From: Bacteroidales bacterium
Lineage (GTDB): Bacteria > Bacteroidota > Bacteroidia > Bacteroidales > ML635J-15
Assembly (NCBI GenBank): GCA_027858835.1
Contig: JAQIBY010000184.1
Location: 1 to 36,936, forward strand
Direction: 5' to 3'
DNA: 36,936 nucleotides
Made by a program: the position numbers and the translations under genes. Positions 8,182 through 17,265 of this stretch are shown in pieces. The notes beneath the pieces are model-generated. The model worked only from the letters and a program-made list of their open reading frames with translations, was not told where the DNA came from and did not search any database. Position 1 is the first letter of the stretch. Every line of letters begins with the position of its first letter.

Positions 8182-8877
8182 ATGCAAGACTTTATAAACA
8201 CAAAAAATTGCATCAATTGTGAACACAAGTCGGCCTGTTTCAACACCTTGTTACAGGAAGAATTGCAATTCATTAATGAAAATAAAATACAGATTCAATT
8301 TTTCCCGGGAGAAAATTTATGCAAGCAGGGTGCTTTTGCTACCTATGTCATGTTCGTGACAAGCGGGATGGTAAAATTGTATGTCGAAGGCGGGGGACAA
8401 AAACAACTCGCAGTGAAACTGCTTAAACAAGGTGATTACATTGGCTTATCAAGCCTATGGGGCAGTAAGCTTTATCAATATACTGCGCAAGCACTTAAAG
8501 CCACGGAAGTTTGCATGATTGAGCAAGCTGATATTAAATCTCTGCTTGAAAGAAATATTAGCTTTTCCAATGAGCTATTAAAAGCTGTTTCTGCAGATGA
8601 ATCGCAACTATTTACAAAATTAAGAACTTCATCGCTGAAACAAACAAGCGGAAAAATGGCCTCTACCCTATTATATTTGGGACAAGATAATTTTGCGGAT
8701 GATTCTCCTTTTCAATATCTAAACAGAAAAGACATTGCTGATTTTGCCGGGATCTCAATAGAAGGAGGAATTAAAATCCTCAAAGAATTTGAAGCAGAAA
8801 AGCTTATTAAAATCAGCAAAAAATCCATTGAAATTGTCGATAAAGAAAGACTTGCGCAAATCGAACGATACGGATAA
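8182..8877 (+). CDS. Crp/Fnr-family regulator with FNR-type Fe-S cysteines
   Basis: A 231-residue transcription factor. The N-terminus carries C-X2-C-X5-C (C10, C13, C19 in NCINCEHKSACF) and a fourth cysteine C111 in ATEVCMIE. This matches E. coli FNR C20/C23/C29/C122 in spacing and context, so an oxygen-labile [4Fe-4S] cluster is likely (inference). The cyclic-nucleotide-like beta-roll fills about 30-125, then a dimer helix, then an HTH around 175-215. In the recognition helix SIEGGIKILKEF the FNR residue E209 is kept, but S212 and R213 read I and K, so the DNA half-site probably differs from TTGAT. I prefer the ATG at 8182; a TTG at 8140 would add 14 residues. It converges with feoAB, with 3 bases between stops. 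Confidence 0.88.
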   Translation: MQDFINTKNCINCEHKSACFNTLLQEELQFINENKIQIQFFPGENLCKQGAFATYVMFVTSGMVKLYVEGGGQKQLAVKLLKQGDYIGLSSLWGSKLYQYTAQALKATEVCMIEQADIKSLLERNISFSNELLKAVSADESQLFTKLRTSSLKQTSGKMASTLLYLGQDNFADDSPFQYLNRKDIADFAGISIEGGIKILKEFEAEKLIKISKKSIEIVDKERLAQIERYG

Positions 8878-8880
8878 GTT

Positions 8881-11340
8881 TTACACAAACAAATTCCCCA
8901 CCGCAACAATCAGATAACTCACTGTCCAAGCGAAACTCAAAGGAAAAGCAACGGCAAACAACATCCATGCCCATGAGTTTATTTCCCGACGCATAGCCGC
9001 TAAAGTTCCAAAGCACGGGAAATACAGCAAAATGAAAACAAGAAAAGCAAAATACGTCAATCGGGATTTTTCATGTCGTGTTTGCTCAGCGCGTAAATTT
9101 TCAACTAAACTTATACTGCCTTCATCATTGCCTTGCTCGGATTGATACAAAACACCCATTGTGCTGACAACCACCTCTTTTGCCATGATTCCCGTTAAAA
9201 TACTCACAGACATTTTCCAATCAAAACCCATCGGTTCAAACACCGGCTGAATGGCTTTTCCTGTTTTACTGATGTATGAATTTTCCAATAATTCAGCTTG
9301 CTTTTCAGTTTCAAGTCGGTTTATCTCGTCAGTGTACCATTCAATAGAATCCTCAGATCTTGTTTGATCCTGCATGACTTGTATCAAATCAATTGAATCA
9401 TCATATTTTGCAATGGTCTCTTCGCTTCTCGGGAAATAACTTAAAGCCCATACAATAATGGAAGCACCAAGAATAATGGTTCCCATTTTCTTAATAAAGT
9501 GCAGCGACTTCAACCATGTATGTTTCAGCAGTGATTTTCCGCCCGGCATCCGATAAGGAGGCAGTTCCATAATAAACGGACTAACATGTTTTGAGAAAAC
9601 TGTCTTACTCAAAACCAAGGATGTCAGAAACGCGGCAAGAATTCCAATACCGTAAATCGAGAATAAAAGCAAAGACTCATGTGCCGGAAAAAATGCACTG
9701 ATAAACAACACATAAACCGGCAATCGTGCGGAACAAGACATAAACGGGATCACCATCATGGTTAATATACGATCACGTTTATTTTCAATAGTTCGGGTTG
9801 CCATAATGGCAGGCACATTACAACCAAATCCCATTAACAGCGGGATAAACGATTTTCCGTGCAATCCGGCTTTTTGCATGAATTTATCCATCAAAAACGC
9901 AGAGCGGGACATGTACCCGGAATCCTCCATCAAGCTAATCATGAAAAACAAAATCATGATGCTCGGCAGAAAAACCAGCACACCTCCTACTCCACCGATG
10001 ATTCCGTTAATTAACAAATCGGAAAATACTCCGGGGTTCATCCAATTGCTTAACCCGGCACCCAAACTGCCAATCCCACTTTCTATCCATTGCATGGGAT
10101 ATTCACCCAAGCGGAATGTCAAGAAAAACATTAACCAGACAAACAGGAAAAAGATGGGAAGCCCGAGTCGCTCGTGTGTAAGGACTGAGTCTATCTTTTG
10201 TGAGATATTTTGCTTGTGGTTATCGCCGGATTTATAAACTTTCGCAAGAATACTTCGGATATATGAGTAACGTTTTTCAACAATTCTGCGCTCTAGTTCA
10301 GCATCACTGAATTCACAGTTTTCCAGGATAATTTTGGATCGAATCGAAAGCAATTCATTTTTGTGTGCATGAAATTCAGGGATTGTCCATAAATAAGATT
10401 CGCCGGCAAATAAAGAAACGGCATAAAACCGCTGGAGAAATTGCCCCGGGAGCTCAATATTTACATTTTGCTCAGCAAAGCGTTTAATTGCATATTCAAT
10501 TTCAGCAGAATATTGCAACTGTGCAGTTTTTTTTATAAAAACCGGTTTCTCATGATATGCTGCTGCAGTTTTAAAAAGACTTTTAACTGCTTTACCTTCT
10601 TTCCCAACTGTTGGAACAACGGGGACTCCGAGCAGTTCTTCAAACTTTTCAAGATCAAGACTGGCTTTGTCATCTTCCAACTCATCGTACATATTTAAAG
10701 CAATCACGGTTTTAATTCCAGTTTCGCGCAATTGAGTTGTTAAATAAAGATTTCGCTCAAGATTTCCGGCATCAACCACATTGATAATTAAATCCGGGGT
10801 TTCGTGAAGCAATGAGGCAGCAACAAATTTTTCATCAGGAGATTGCCCTGACAAAGAATAGGTTCCGGGTAAATCGATGAGTCTGATTTTTTTGCCATCC
10901 ACTTTTAAAACCGCTTCTTTTGCAGCAACGGTAACACCGGAATAATTTGCAACCCGTTCTCTCGAGCCGGTTGCAAAATTGAAGATACTGGTTTTTCCAC
11001 AGTTCGGATTACCGACAAGTGCGATTGTTATATCCGGGTTGGAAGCATTTCTCAATGATGCGCCTTCCTGATTTTCCTCAAATATTAAATCATCTGTTAA
11101 TTTGTCAGGCTCATCATCAATGCTAATATTAACAAGATCTGCTTCTGCTTTTCTAAGTGAAATTTTAAATCCGTCCAAATCATATTCCAACGGCTCCGAG
11201 AAAGGGGCTCTTTTTATCAACACGATTTTCTTCCCGCTGACAAAGCCCATTTCCATTAAGCGTCTGGAAATTTCAGTTTCTCCGGACACGAACAAGACTC
11301 TTGCCTTTTCTCCTCGTTTCAGTTCCGTCAGCTTCATCAT
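8881..11340 (-). CDS. feoB: Ferrous iron transporter, FeoA-FeoB fusion
   Basis: Imports Fe2+ across the inner membrane. The 819-residue protein fuses an N-terminal FeoA SH3-like domain (1-75; LTELKRGEKARVLFV, RRLMEMGFVSG) to a full FeoB. The G-protein domain has G1 GNPNCGKTS (110-118), G3 DLPG (156-159) and G4 NMYD (216-219). The membrane part has the gate motifs GFGCNVPAIMATRTIE and GIMAKEVVVSTMGVLYQ. The C-terminus ends shortly after the last membrane helix, with no FeoC-like tail. FeoA-FeoB fusions are common in Bacteroidetes. The convergent neighbour is an FNR-type regulator, and FNR activates feo in E. coli. The start is ATG 11340 or 11337. Confidence 0.95.
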   Translation of the reverse strand: MMKLTELKRGEKARVLFVSGETEISRRLMEMGFVSGKKIVLIKRAPFSEPLEYDLDGFKISLRKAEADLVNISIDDEPDKLTDDLIFEENQEGASLRNASNPDITIALVGNPNCGKTSIFNFATGSRERVANYSGVTVAAKEAVLKVDGKKIRLIDLPGTYSLSGQSPDEKFVAASLLHETPDLIINVVDAGNLERNLYLTTQLRETGIKTVIALNMYDELEDDKASLDLEKFEELLGVPVVPTVGKEGKAVKSLFKTAAAYHEKPVFIKKTAQLQYSAEIEYAIKRFAEQNVNIELPGQFLQRFYAVSLFAGESYLWTIPEFHAHKNELLSIRSKIILENCEFSDAELERRIVEKRYSYIRSILAKVYKSGDNHKQNISQKIDSVLTHERLGLPIFFLFVWLMFFLTFRLGEYPMQWIESGIGSLGAGLSNWMNPGVFSDLLINGIIGGVGGVLVFLPSIMILFFMISLMEDSGYMSRSAFLMDKFMQKAGLHGKSFIPLLMGFGCNVPAIMATRTIENKRDRILTMMVIPFMSCSARLPVYVLFISAFFPAHESLLLFSIYGIGILAAFLTSLVLSKTVFSKHVSPFIMELPPYRMPGGKSLLKHTWLKSLHFIKKMGTIILGASIIVWALSYFPRSEETIAKYDDSIDLIQVMQDQTRSEDSIEWYTDEINRLETEKQAELLENSYISKTGKAIQPVFEPMGFDWKMSVSILTGIMAKEVVVSTMGVLYQSEQGNDEGSISLVENLRAEQTRHEKSRLTYFAFLVFILLYFPCFGTLAAMRREINSWAWMLFAVAFPLSFAWTVSYLIVAVGNLFV

Positions 11341-11372
11341 AAAATCGCGCTCGCTTTCTTCTTTATCAGCAA

Positions 11373-11380
11373 CAAAAATA
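11373..11380 (-). promoter_or_regulatory. -7 box (TATTTTTG) for feoAB
   Basis: On the minus strand TATTTTTG fits TAnnTTTG in the 83-base gap between dapF and feoAB, 32 bases before the feoAB ATG. This suggests feoAB has its own promoter rather than depending on dapF. No good -33 box is seen. Confidence 0.45.
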
Positions 11381-11423
11381 ATGGAACAGCTTGAAATTAC
11401 CTATCCCCAAATTTTGTGATTTT

Positions 11424-12191
11424 TCAAATTTCAATTATCCCTTCAAACACAAAATTCACAGGTCCTTTTAACCAAATATTCACGAATCGACTTTCATTCC
11501 GGTGTAAACTCACCGACAAATCACCCCCTAGCATATGAACCAGAATTTCAGCATCGTCAAGCTTATGTTTAATTGCCTGATAAACAGCACCTGCAACGGC
11601 TCCGGTTCCACAGGCTAAGGTTTCATCTTCAACCCCGCGTTCGTAAGTACGTTGATGTATTTCAGTTGGTGATAAAGCCTCAATAAAATTCACATTACAA
11701 CCTCCGGGCGCAAATCGTTCATCAAAACGGATTTTCCGTCCTTCACGAACTACATCAAAATCAGGCAAATAAGTTACTTCCTCAACATAATGCGGACTGC
11801 CGGTCTCAAACAGTTGAGCGTTTGATTTCTGTGGAATATCGACATCTATCATTTTTAATTTGACCTGATTTTTTAAAATAATTGCAGAATGGGCTCCATC
11901 AACCGCATCAAAGCGACAACGGTCTTTAATCAATCCCAAATCAGCAGCAAACCTGACAATACTTCGGCCACCGTTTCCGCACATGCTTGCGAGTTTCCCG
12001 TCGGCATTGTGATAATGCATGCTAAAATCAAATTTACTTGACTGGCGCAGAAAAATGACACCGTCTGCTCCAATTCCGAACCGACGATCACATAATTTTT
12101 CAATCTGAGCTTCACTCAAATTCGCTGATTTATCCATTTCATTAAAAAGGATAAAATCGTTTCCTGCCGCTTGATACTTATAAAACTTCAT
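11424..12191 (-). CDS. dapF: Diaminopimelate epimerase
   Basis: Converts LL- to meso-diaminopimelate for lysine and peptidoglycan synthesis. The 255-residue protein has both catalytic cysteines in context: MCGNGGRS (about residue 70) and ETLACGTGAVA (about residue 195). The start MKFYKYQAAGNDFILF at 12191 matches the family; an upstream ATG at 12227 would add 12 unrelated residues. Length is normal. It is transcribed away from htrA. A TAATTTTG box on the minus strand at 12299-12306, about 107 bases upstream, may be its promoter. Confidence 0.95.
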   Translation of the reverse strand: MKFYKYQAAGNDFILFNEMDKSANLSEAQIEKLCDRRFGIGADGVIFLRQSSKFDFSMHYHNADGKLASMCGNGGRSIVRFAADLGLIKDRCRFDAVDGAHSAIILKNQVKLKMIDVDIPQKSNAQLFETGSPHYVEEVTYLPDFDVVREGRKIRFDERFAPGGCNVNFIEALSPTEIHQRTYERGVEDETLACGTGAVAGAVYQAIKHKLDDAEILVHMLGGDLSVSLHRNESRFVNIWLKGPVNFVFEGIIEI

Positions 12192-12323
12192 TAGCATAAT
12201 CCAATCGTTAATCTCATCGGACAGCAATCAATAGAAAGCTTTCCTAAAATTTTGTTAAAAACAAAACAGTTTAACTATCTGTTTCGTTCATTGAATAGCA
12301 AAATTAATTAAATATTTATCGTT

Positions 12324-13784
12324 ATGAATGCAAAACAGATTTTGATGTCCGTATTTTTTGGAATAATCGGTGGAGTGATTGCATTTTTTGCAGTTCAGGC
12401 AATCTCCGACAAACCATCTAAAACAACCAGCCAATCAGCAGAACATACACTCATAGAAGCTTACAAATCGCCAGAACATTATGCAAAGCAGACAGCTCTT
12501 TCGAGTTTCGGTAATAATGCATATCCTGATTTTAATGAGGCTGCCGAATCCAGTTTGACTTCTGTTGTGCATATTACCACCCAATACAATCAAACAAATT
12601 ACAGCATTTATGATTTCATTTTCGGTACTGGGCCATCTTCAAATCGTCCCGTAACAAGCTCTGGATCTGGGGTCATTGTTTCTCCTGACGGATACATTGT
12701 TACCAACAATCATGTCATTGCAAAAAGTCAGCGCATGACCGTTGTGCTGAATGATAAGCACAGTTATACGGCGGAATTAGTAGGAACCGATGAAAGCACA
12801 GATATTGCTCTGCTAAAGGTTGATGCCGAAAATTTGCCCTATATGAAATACGGTGACAGCGATGAAATAAAAATCGGAGAATGGGTTTTGGCTGTCGGAA
12901 ATCCGTTTAATTTAAACTCAACGGTTACAGCAGGCATAGTATCCGCGAAAGCGAGAAATATCAACATTTTATCAGGGCAATACGGAATAGAATCATTCAT
13001 TCAAACCGATGCAGCCGTAAACCCCGGAAACAGTGGAGGAGCACTTGTCAACACCGACGGACAGCTGATTGGCATTAACACTGCCATCGCAAGTAAAACA
13101 GGATCTTATGTCGGATATTCGTTTGCAATCCCAGTAAATATTGTCCGGAAAATTGTTGCTGATATTATGGAATTCGGCGAAGTGCAACGCGCATATTTGG
13201 GAATTTCCATGGCAGATATTGATGCAAAACTCGCAAAAGCAGCAGACATCAAAGAGATTAAAGGCGTGTATGTTGCATCTGTTATTGAAGACGGAGCAGC
13301 AAACAAGGTCGGAATTAATGCCGGAGATGTTATTCTGGGATTTGACGACAAGCCAATTAACAGTACGAGTGAACTTATGGAGCAGTTAAGTAAATATCGT
13401 CCCGGTGATAAGATGAAGATTTCTGTTCGCAGAGAAAACAAAATCAGAGATTTTCGTGTTGAATTACAAAATAAATTTGGAAATACTGCCATTGTTCAAG
13501 CCGACAAGCTTGATGAGCTCGGAGCAAGTTTCCAAAGTTTGAGTGATGAAGAAAAGCGAATTTACCGTTTGCGTAACGGAGTGAGAGTGGAAAAAATTTA
13601 TCCTGGGGTGTTTATGGACAATCGAGTAAGAGAAGGTTTTATCATCACATCAATGAATAATCAAGCGATTAATTCAGGAAATGACATTCGAAATGTTTTA
13701 AAAGACAGTAAAAATGAACAAATTTATATGGAAGGGCTTTATCCGAACGGTCATATTGCTCAGTACACATTCACAATCGAGTAA
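12324..13784 (+). CDS. htrA: Periplasmic serine protease of the Do/HtrA family
   Basis: An envelope quality-control protease and chaperone. The 486-residue protein has an N-terminal hydrophobic segment (about 5-27) that is a signal peptide or anchor. The trypsin-like domain carries the triad H130 (TNNHVIA), D160 (ESTDIALLK) and S237 (NPGNSGGA). Two PDZ domains follow: the first around 290-385 (RAYLGISMADID, GVYVASVIEDGAA), the second, more diverged, around 405-486 (RNGVRVEKIYPGVF). Domain order and length match DegP/DegQ of Bacteroidetes. It stands alone between divergent dapF and the sigma factor gene. Confidence 0.94.
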   Translation: MNAKQILMSVFFGIIGGVIAFFAVQAISDKPSKTTSQSAEHTLIEAYKSPEHYAKQTALSSFGNNAYPDFNEAAESSLTSVVHITTQYNQTNYSIYDFIFGTGPSSNRPVTSSGSGVIVSPDGYIVTNNHVIAKSQRMTVVLNDKHSYTAELVGTDESTDIALLKVDAENLPYMKYGDSDEIKIGEWVLAVGNPFNLNSTVTAGIVSAKARNINILSGQYGIESFIQTDAAVNPGNSGGALVNTDGQLIGINTAIASKTGSYVGYSFAIPVNIVRKIVADIMEFGEVQRAYLGISMADIDAKLAKAADIKEIKGVYVASVIEDGAANKVGINAGDVILGFDDKPINSTSELMEQLSKYRPGDKMKISVRRENKIRDFRVELQNKFGNTAIVQADKLDELGASFQSLSDEEKRIYRLRNGVRVEKIYPGVFMDNRVREGFIITSMNNQAINSGNDIRNVLKDSKNEQIYMEGLYPNGHIAQYTFTIE

Positions 13785-13892
13785 TATGTATTTTATTTCA
13801 CGGAATTTGTCGCAAAGATTTATTTTTCTAAAAAAAATGGTATAATTTTACAACCTTTTTTGAATACATACGTATTGACTGAGGTGTAATAA

Positions 13893-13900
13893 TAAATTTG
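13893..13900 (+). promoter_or_regulatory. -7 box (TAAATTTG) for the primary sigma factor gene
   Basis: TAAATTTG fits TAnnTTTG, 35 bases before the sigma factor ATG. A TTG at 13874-13876 has a 16-base spacer, shorter than the usual 19-21, so the -33 assignment is weak. The 150-base gap after htrA otherwise shows no gene. Confidence 0.45.
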
Positions 13901-13935
13901 AGTTTAAATAACAGTTTTATCGTTGAAGGAAATAT

Positions 13936-14796
13936 ATGAGACAGCTAAAAATTACGAAATCGATTACCAATCGTGAGAGTGCATCATTAGATAAGTATTT
14001 ACAGGAGATTGGTAAGGAAGAATTAATTACCGTCGAAGAGGAGGTCGAACTCGCACAGCGGATTAAACAAGGCGACCAAAAAGCATTAGAAAAGTTGACT
14101 AGAGCGAATCTTCGTTTTGTTGTCTCTGTTGCAAAACAGTATCAAAACCAGGGATTAAGTCTGCCCGATTTAATTAATGAAGGAAATTTGGGACTGATAA
14201 AAGCAGCTGAGAAATTTGATGAAACCCGTGGATTTAAGTTTATCTCTTATGCAGTGTGGTGGATTCGTCAGAGTATTCTTCAGGCTTTAGCCGAGCAGTC
14301 AAGAATTGTACGTCTGCCACTGAATCAGGTTGGTTCTTTAAATAAGATTAACAAAGCATTTTCAAAATTTGAACAGGAAAACGAACGGAAACCGACATCT
14401 GAAGAACTGAGTCAGGCATTAGAAATTCCTCCAGAAAAAGTTTCTGACACACTCAGAGTTTCAGGGCGACATGTTTCTGTCGATGCTCCTTTTGTTTCCG
14501 GTGAGGAAAATTCACTCCTAGATGTACTTGAGAATTCAGATTCTCCCGCTGCAGATAACGGACTGCTTAACGAGTCACTCAGTCGTGAAATTTACCGTGC
14601 ATTAGCAACACTTACTGAACGGGAACGCGACATTATTCGCTACTTTTTCGGTATCGGATGTCAGGAAATGACACTTGAAGAAATTGGAGAAACGTTTTCA
14701 TTAACCCGTGAACGTGTAAGGCAAATCAAGGAAAAAGCAATCCGTCGTTTACGACATACTACACGAAGCAAATTATTAAAAACATATTTAGGTTAA
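13936..14796 (+). CDS. rpoD: Primary RNA polymerase sigma factor (Bacteroidetes SigA/RpoD)
   Basis: The housekeeping sigma-70 factor that recognises the TTTG / TAnnTTTG promoters seen in this window. The 286-residue protein is short because it lacks region 1.1, which is normal for the phylum. Region 1.2 is [15 protein letters not shown] (18-32). Region 2 includes [31 protein letters not shown] and the 2.4 segment [15 protein letters not shown]. Region 4.2 is [20 protein letters not shown] near the C-terminus. A terminator follows 33 bases after the stop. Confidence 0.95.
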   Translation: MRQLKITKSITNRESASLDKYLQEIGKEELITVEEEVELAQRIKQGDQKALEKLTRANLRFVVSVAKQYQNQGLSLPDLINEGNLGLIKAAEKFDETRGFKFISYAVWWIRQSILQALAEQSRIVRLPLNQVGSLNKINKAFSKFEQENERKPTSEELSQALEIPPEKVSDTLRVSGRHVSVDAPFVSGEENSLLDVLENSDSPAADNGLLNESLSREIYRALATLTERERDIIRYFFGIGCQEMTLEEIGETFSLTRERVRQIKEKAIRRLRHTTRSKLLKTYLG

Positions 14797-14829
14797 AATA
14801 AATTTATTTTACATTATTGGTTAATACTT

Positions 14830-14862
14830 AACTGCCTGAAAATTTTCAGGCAGTTTTTTTTT
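14830..14862 (+). terminator. Rho-independent terminator after rpoD
   Basis: A 13-base perfect palindromic stem (AACTGCCTGAAAA with TTTTCAGGCAGTT) is followed by a run of T residues; the inner A/T pairs probably open as the loop. Confidence 0.9.
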
Positions 14863-14934
14863 GTATGGTTTCATTTTTGCAAATCAATGAACTTTTATTT
14901 TCAGAAAGTGTTCTTTAGAAAACAAGATTTCTAA

Positions 14935-15573
14935 ATGAAAAACTTAGGAAACATACGTCAGGATTATGATAAATACCATCTGGATATAAGCAAGTTATCT
15001 AAAAACCCCTTCGACTTATTCAAATTGTGGATGGAAGATGCAGAAACAAATCAAATTCCCGATTATAATGCAATGGTTTTAACGAGTTCAGACGATAATA
15101 ATCAGCCCAATGCCAGAGTCGTCCTTTTGCGTGAACTCACAGAAAACGGGCTTATCTTTTTTACTAATTACAAGAGTCGAAAAGGGCAAGAAATTGCCAT
15201 GAATTCCAAAGTGCATGTCTTATTCTTTTGGTCGGATTTACAGCGCCAAATTCGTATAGAAGCGATTGCAGAGAAAAGCAGTAAAGAAATTTCGGATGCA
15301 TATTTTGCAAGTCGTCCACGAGAGTCACAACTATCTTCATGGGCATCCATGCAAAGTCAAGAACTGGAATCACCGGAAGTATTGAGAAATACACTAAAGG
15401 CAATAGAAGCTAAATTTAAAGATCGGGAAGTTCCTCGTCCTGAATTTTGGGGAGGATACCTGCTTAAACCGAAACGATGGGAGTTCTGGCAAGGACAAAC
15501 CGCCAGATTGCACCAACGTGTGGTATATGAAAACAAAAATCAGCCTTGGAATCGGCAATTACTGTATCCTTAA
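14935..15573 (+). CDS. pdxH: Pyridoxamine 5'-phosphate oxidase
   Basis: An FMN enzyme that oxidises pyridoxine or pyridoxamine phosphate to pyridoxal phosphate. The 212-residue protein has DYNAMVLTSSDDNNQPNARVVLLRE (FMN and substrate strand), FFTNYKSRKGQE, RQIRIEAIAEK, SRPRESQLSSWAS, PEFWGGYLLKP and the C-terminal WQGQTARLHQR, all standard PdxH marks. The C-terminus reads LLYP where many homologues have RLxP. Length is normal. Monocistronic: a terminator precedes it. The 93 bases up to the cydC end (15574-15666) show nothing further. Confidence 0.94.
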   Translation: MKNLGNIRQDYDKYHLDISKLSKNPFDLFKLWMEDAETNQIPDYNAMVLTSSDDNNQPNARVVLLRELTENGLIFFTNYKSRKGQEIAMNSKVHVLFFWSDLQRQIRIEAIAEKSSKEISDAYFASRPRESQLSSWASMQSQELESPEVLRNTLKAIEAKFKDREVPRPEFWGGYLLKPKRWEFWQGQTARLHQRVVYENKNQPWNRQLLYP

Positions 15574-15666
15574 ATATTCACTTCTATCAGGTATGCCGGG
15601 GATAACAATACGGGGTCTGCTGACTGTAGTATTTCGTCCACTGTTGACCAGACAAGTGCGGAATAA

Positions 15667-17265
15667 CTAAATATCAATCAGCTTATCAACTTCAGATTCA
15701 AACGCTTTCAAATGAGTAGCCATAAGTATGCTCATTTCAGGATAAGAATACTTAATGTTTCGGAAAATTTCAATTGCATTTTCTGTACTGATGCCAGCGG
15801 TCGGTTCATCGACAACCAATAATTGTGGATTTTTCAACAGCGCTTGTGCCAACAACAATTTCTTACGCTGTCCGCCACTTAGCGTTTCGCCATTTTCACC
15901 TAACCATGTGTCCAAACCGTTTGGAAGTGATAAATACCAACTTGTCAAATCAACCGTTTTCAGTGCTTGCTCAATTGGCTTGGCATCATATCCCTCAAAG
16001 TTTTCACGCAAAGTTCCAGTGAGCAAATAAGCTTTTTGAGTAACATAAATACACTCAGGAACAGGTAAATGAGCTATCTCTTCCTCGCCGTTCCATCTTA
16101 TGCTGCCGGTATGCCGGTATTCCGGGTAAAACAAGCTATTCAAAATAGTGGTTTTCCCTTTTCCGGTTTCTCCGTACAAGGCAATCCATTCTCCTTTTCT
16201 GATTTCCACACTTACTCCCTCAGTAAGAACAGGTGTTTCTGGAATTTTTGCACTGACAGCTCGTAAACTTAAACTTTCGAAACCTATATTGACTTGCACG
16301 CTTTCATGAACCTGTTCCTTAGGTTTAATAATCGAATTGATATCTTTAATTTGATGAGCGACTGAGCTTTTTTCTGATTTCCCGGAAAATAGCATTTCAG
16401 ACAGCTCTGCCTGTGCCATAATTCCAAAAAATATCCCGATTGCCATCGCCGCACTAATGTCATAATTACTTGAATTCCAAAGAATAAAAATAGCAATGCA
16501 GCTAAAGCCAAAACCTACAATCGTTTGCAGAGAGAACGAATTTATTTGTAATTTGCTTTCTAAACGTTCGATTTTCAACATGCTGTCTTTTTGCTGGTTA
16601 ATGGCTTTCTCCTCTAAGTTATATTTTGTAATTTCTATTCTGCCTCTAAAGCTTTGAATGAGCGCTCGGTTATTTTCCTCACGCTGCAATTTCAGTTTTG
16701 CATAAAGTTTTCGGTTTTTCAGAAAAATGAATTGCGGAATAATGAACAGAAGCACAGCGGATGAAATCAAAAACTCAAGCGCAATTACTGTCGAAAATAC
16801 ATTTAAAAAGAAGAAATAGATGACAAGTGAAACAATCAGCGCAGAAAACGGCAAAAGCCAAAGTAGAATATGATTTAAAATCAAGTCAATGCCGTAGGTG
16901 CTGTTTTCCAGTATAGACGAGTTGTTATTGACTTGCTTTTTAAAATATGGAAATCTTGCAACCGACCGAAAAATCTTTAATTGCAAACTTCGTTGTGCTT
17001 CCATGGTTGTTTTGTGATTTTCTAGGCGCTCAAAATATCGGGTTGCCGTACGCAGCAATGCCAATAAGCGGATAATTGCCGAGGGAACTAAATACGAAAA
17101 GAACGCATTTGCCGTAATAAAAGCCAAACTACAGGACGCAAGAAACCATCCGGAAATCGCAGGTAGCGCAATGAAAGAAATTGTCCAGATGAGCAAGAGA
17201 AAAACACCTTTCAACCACCTCCCCGCTAAGGGCTGTATGATATGTTTAAAAATAAATTTATTCAT
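15667..17265 (-). CDS. cydC: CydC-type ABC exporter subunit (thiol exporter, cytochrome bd assembly)
   Basis: One half of the heterodimeric CydDC exporter of cysteine and glutathione, needed in E. coli for cytochrome bd assembly. The 532-residue protein is an N-terminal six-helix membrane domain plus a nucleotide-binding domain. CydC-type marks are AISGWFLASCSLAF (36-49) and LLRTATRYFERLENHKT (70-86). The ATPase has Walker A GETGKGKT (365-372), signature LSGGQ (462-466) and Walker B LLVVDEPT (482-489). Its start overlaps the cydD stop by 8 bases. cydAB is not in this window. No terminator is visible downstream. Confidence 0.88.
   Translation of the reverse strand: MNKFIFKHIIQPLAGRWLKGVFLLLIWTISFIALPAISGWFLASCSLAFITANAFFSYLVPSAIIRLLALLRTATRYFERLENHKTTMEAQRSLQLKIFRSVARFPYFKKQVNNNSSILENSTYGIDLILNHILLWLLPFSALIVSLVIYFFFLNVFSTVIALEFLISSAVLLFIIPQFIFLKNRKLYAKLKLQREENNRALIQSFRGRIEITKYNLEEKAINQQKDSMLKIERLESKLQINSFSLQTIVGFGFSCIAIFILWNSSNYDISAAMAIGIFFGIMAQAELSEMLFSGKSEKSSVAHQIKDINSIIKPKEQVHESVQVNIGFESLSLRAVSAKIPETPVLTEGVSVEIRKGEWIALYGETGKGKTTILNSLFYPEYRHTGSIRWNGEEEIAHLPVPECIYVTQKAYLLTGTLRENFEGYDAKPIEQALKTVDLTSWYLSLPNGLDTWLGENGETLSGGQRKKLLLAQALLKNPQLLVVDEPTAGISTENAIEIFRNIKYSYPEMSILMATHLKAFESEVDKLIDI

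Noticed and set aside
9758-10237. Plus-strand ORF of 159 codons inside feoAB
   Set aside because: It is the shadow of FeoB membrane helices in another frame. Similar shadows lie in cydDC, the TonB receptor and the kinase.
8881-11340. feoA-feoB fusion as an assembly or frameshift artefact
   Set aside because: Both domains are intact in one frame, and such fusions are common in Bacteroidetes.
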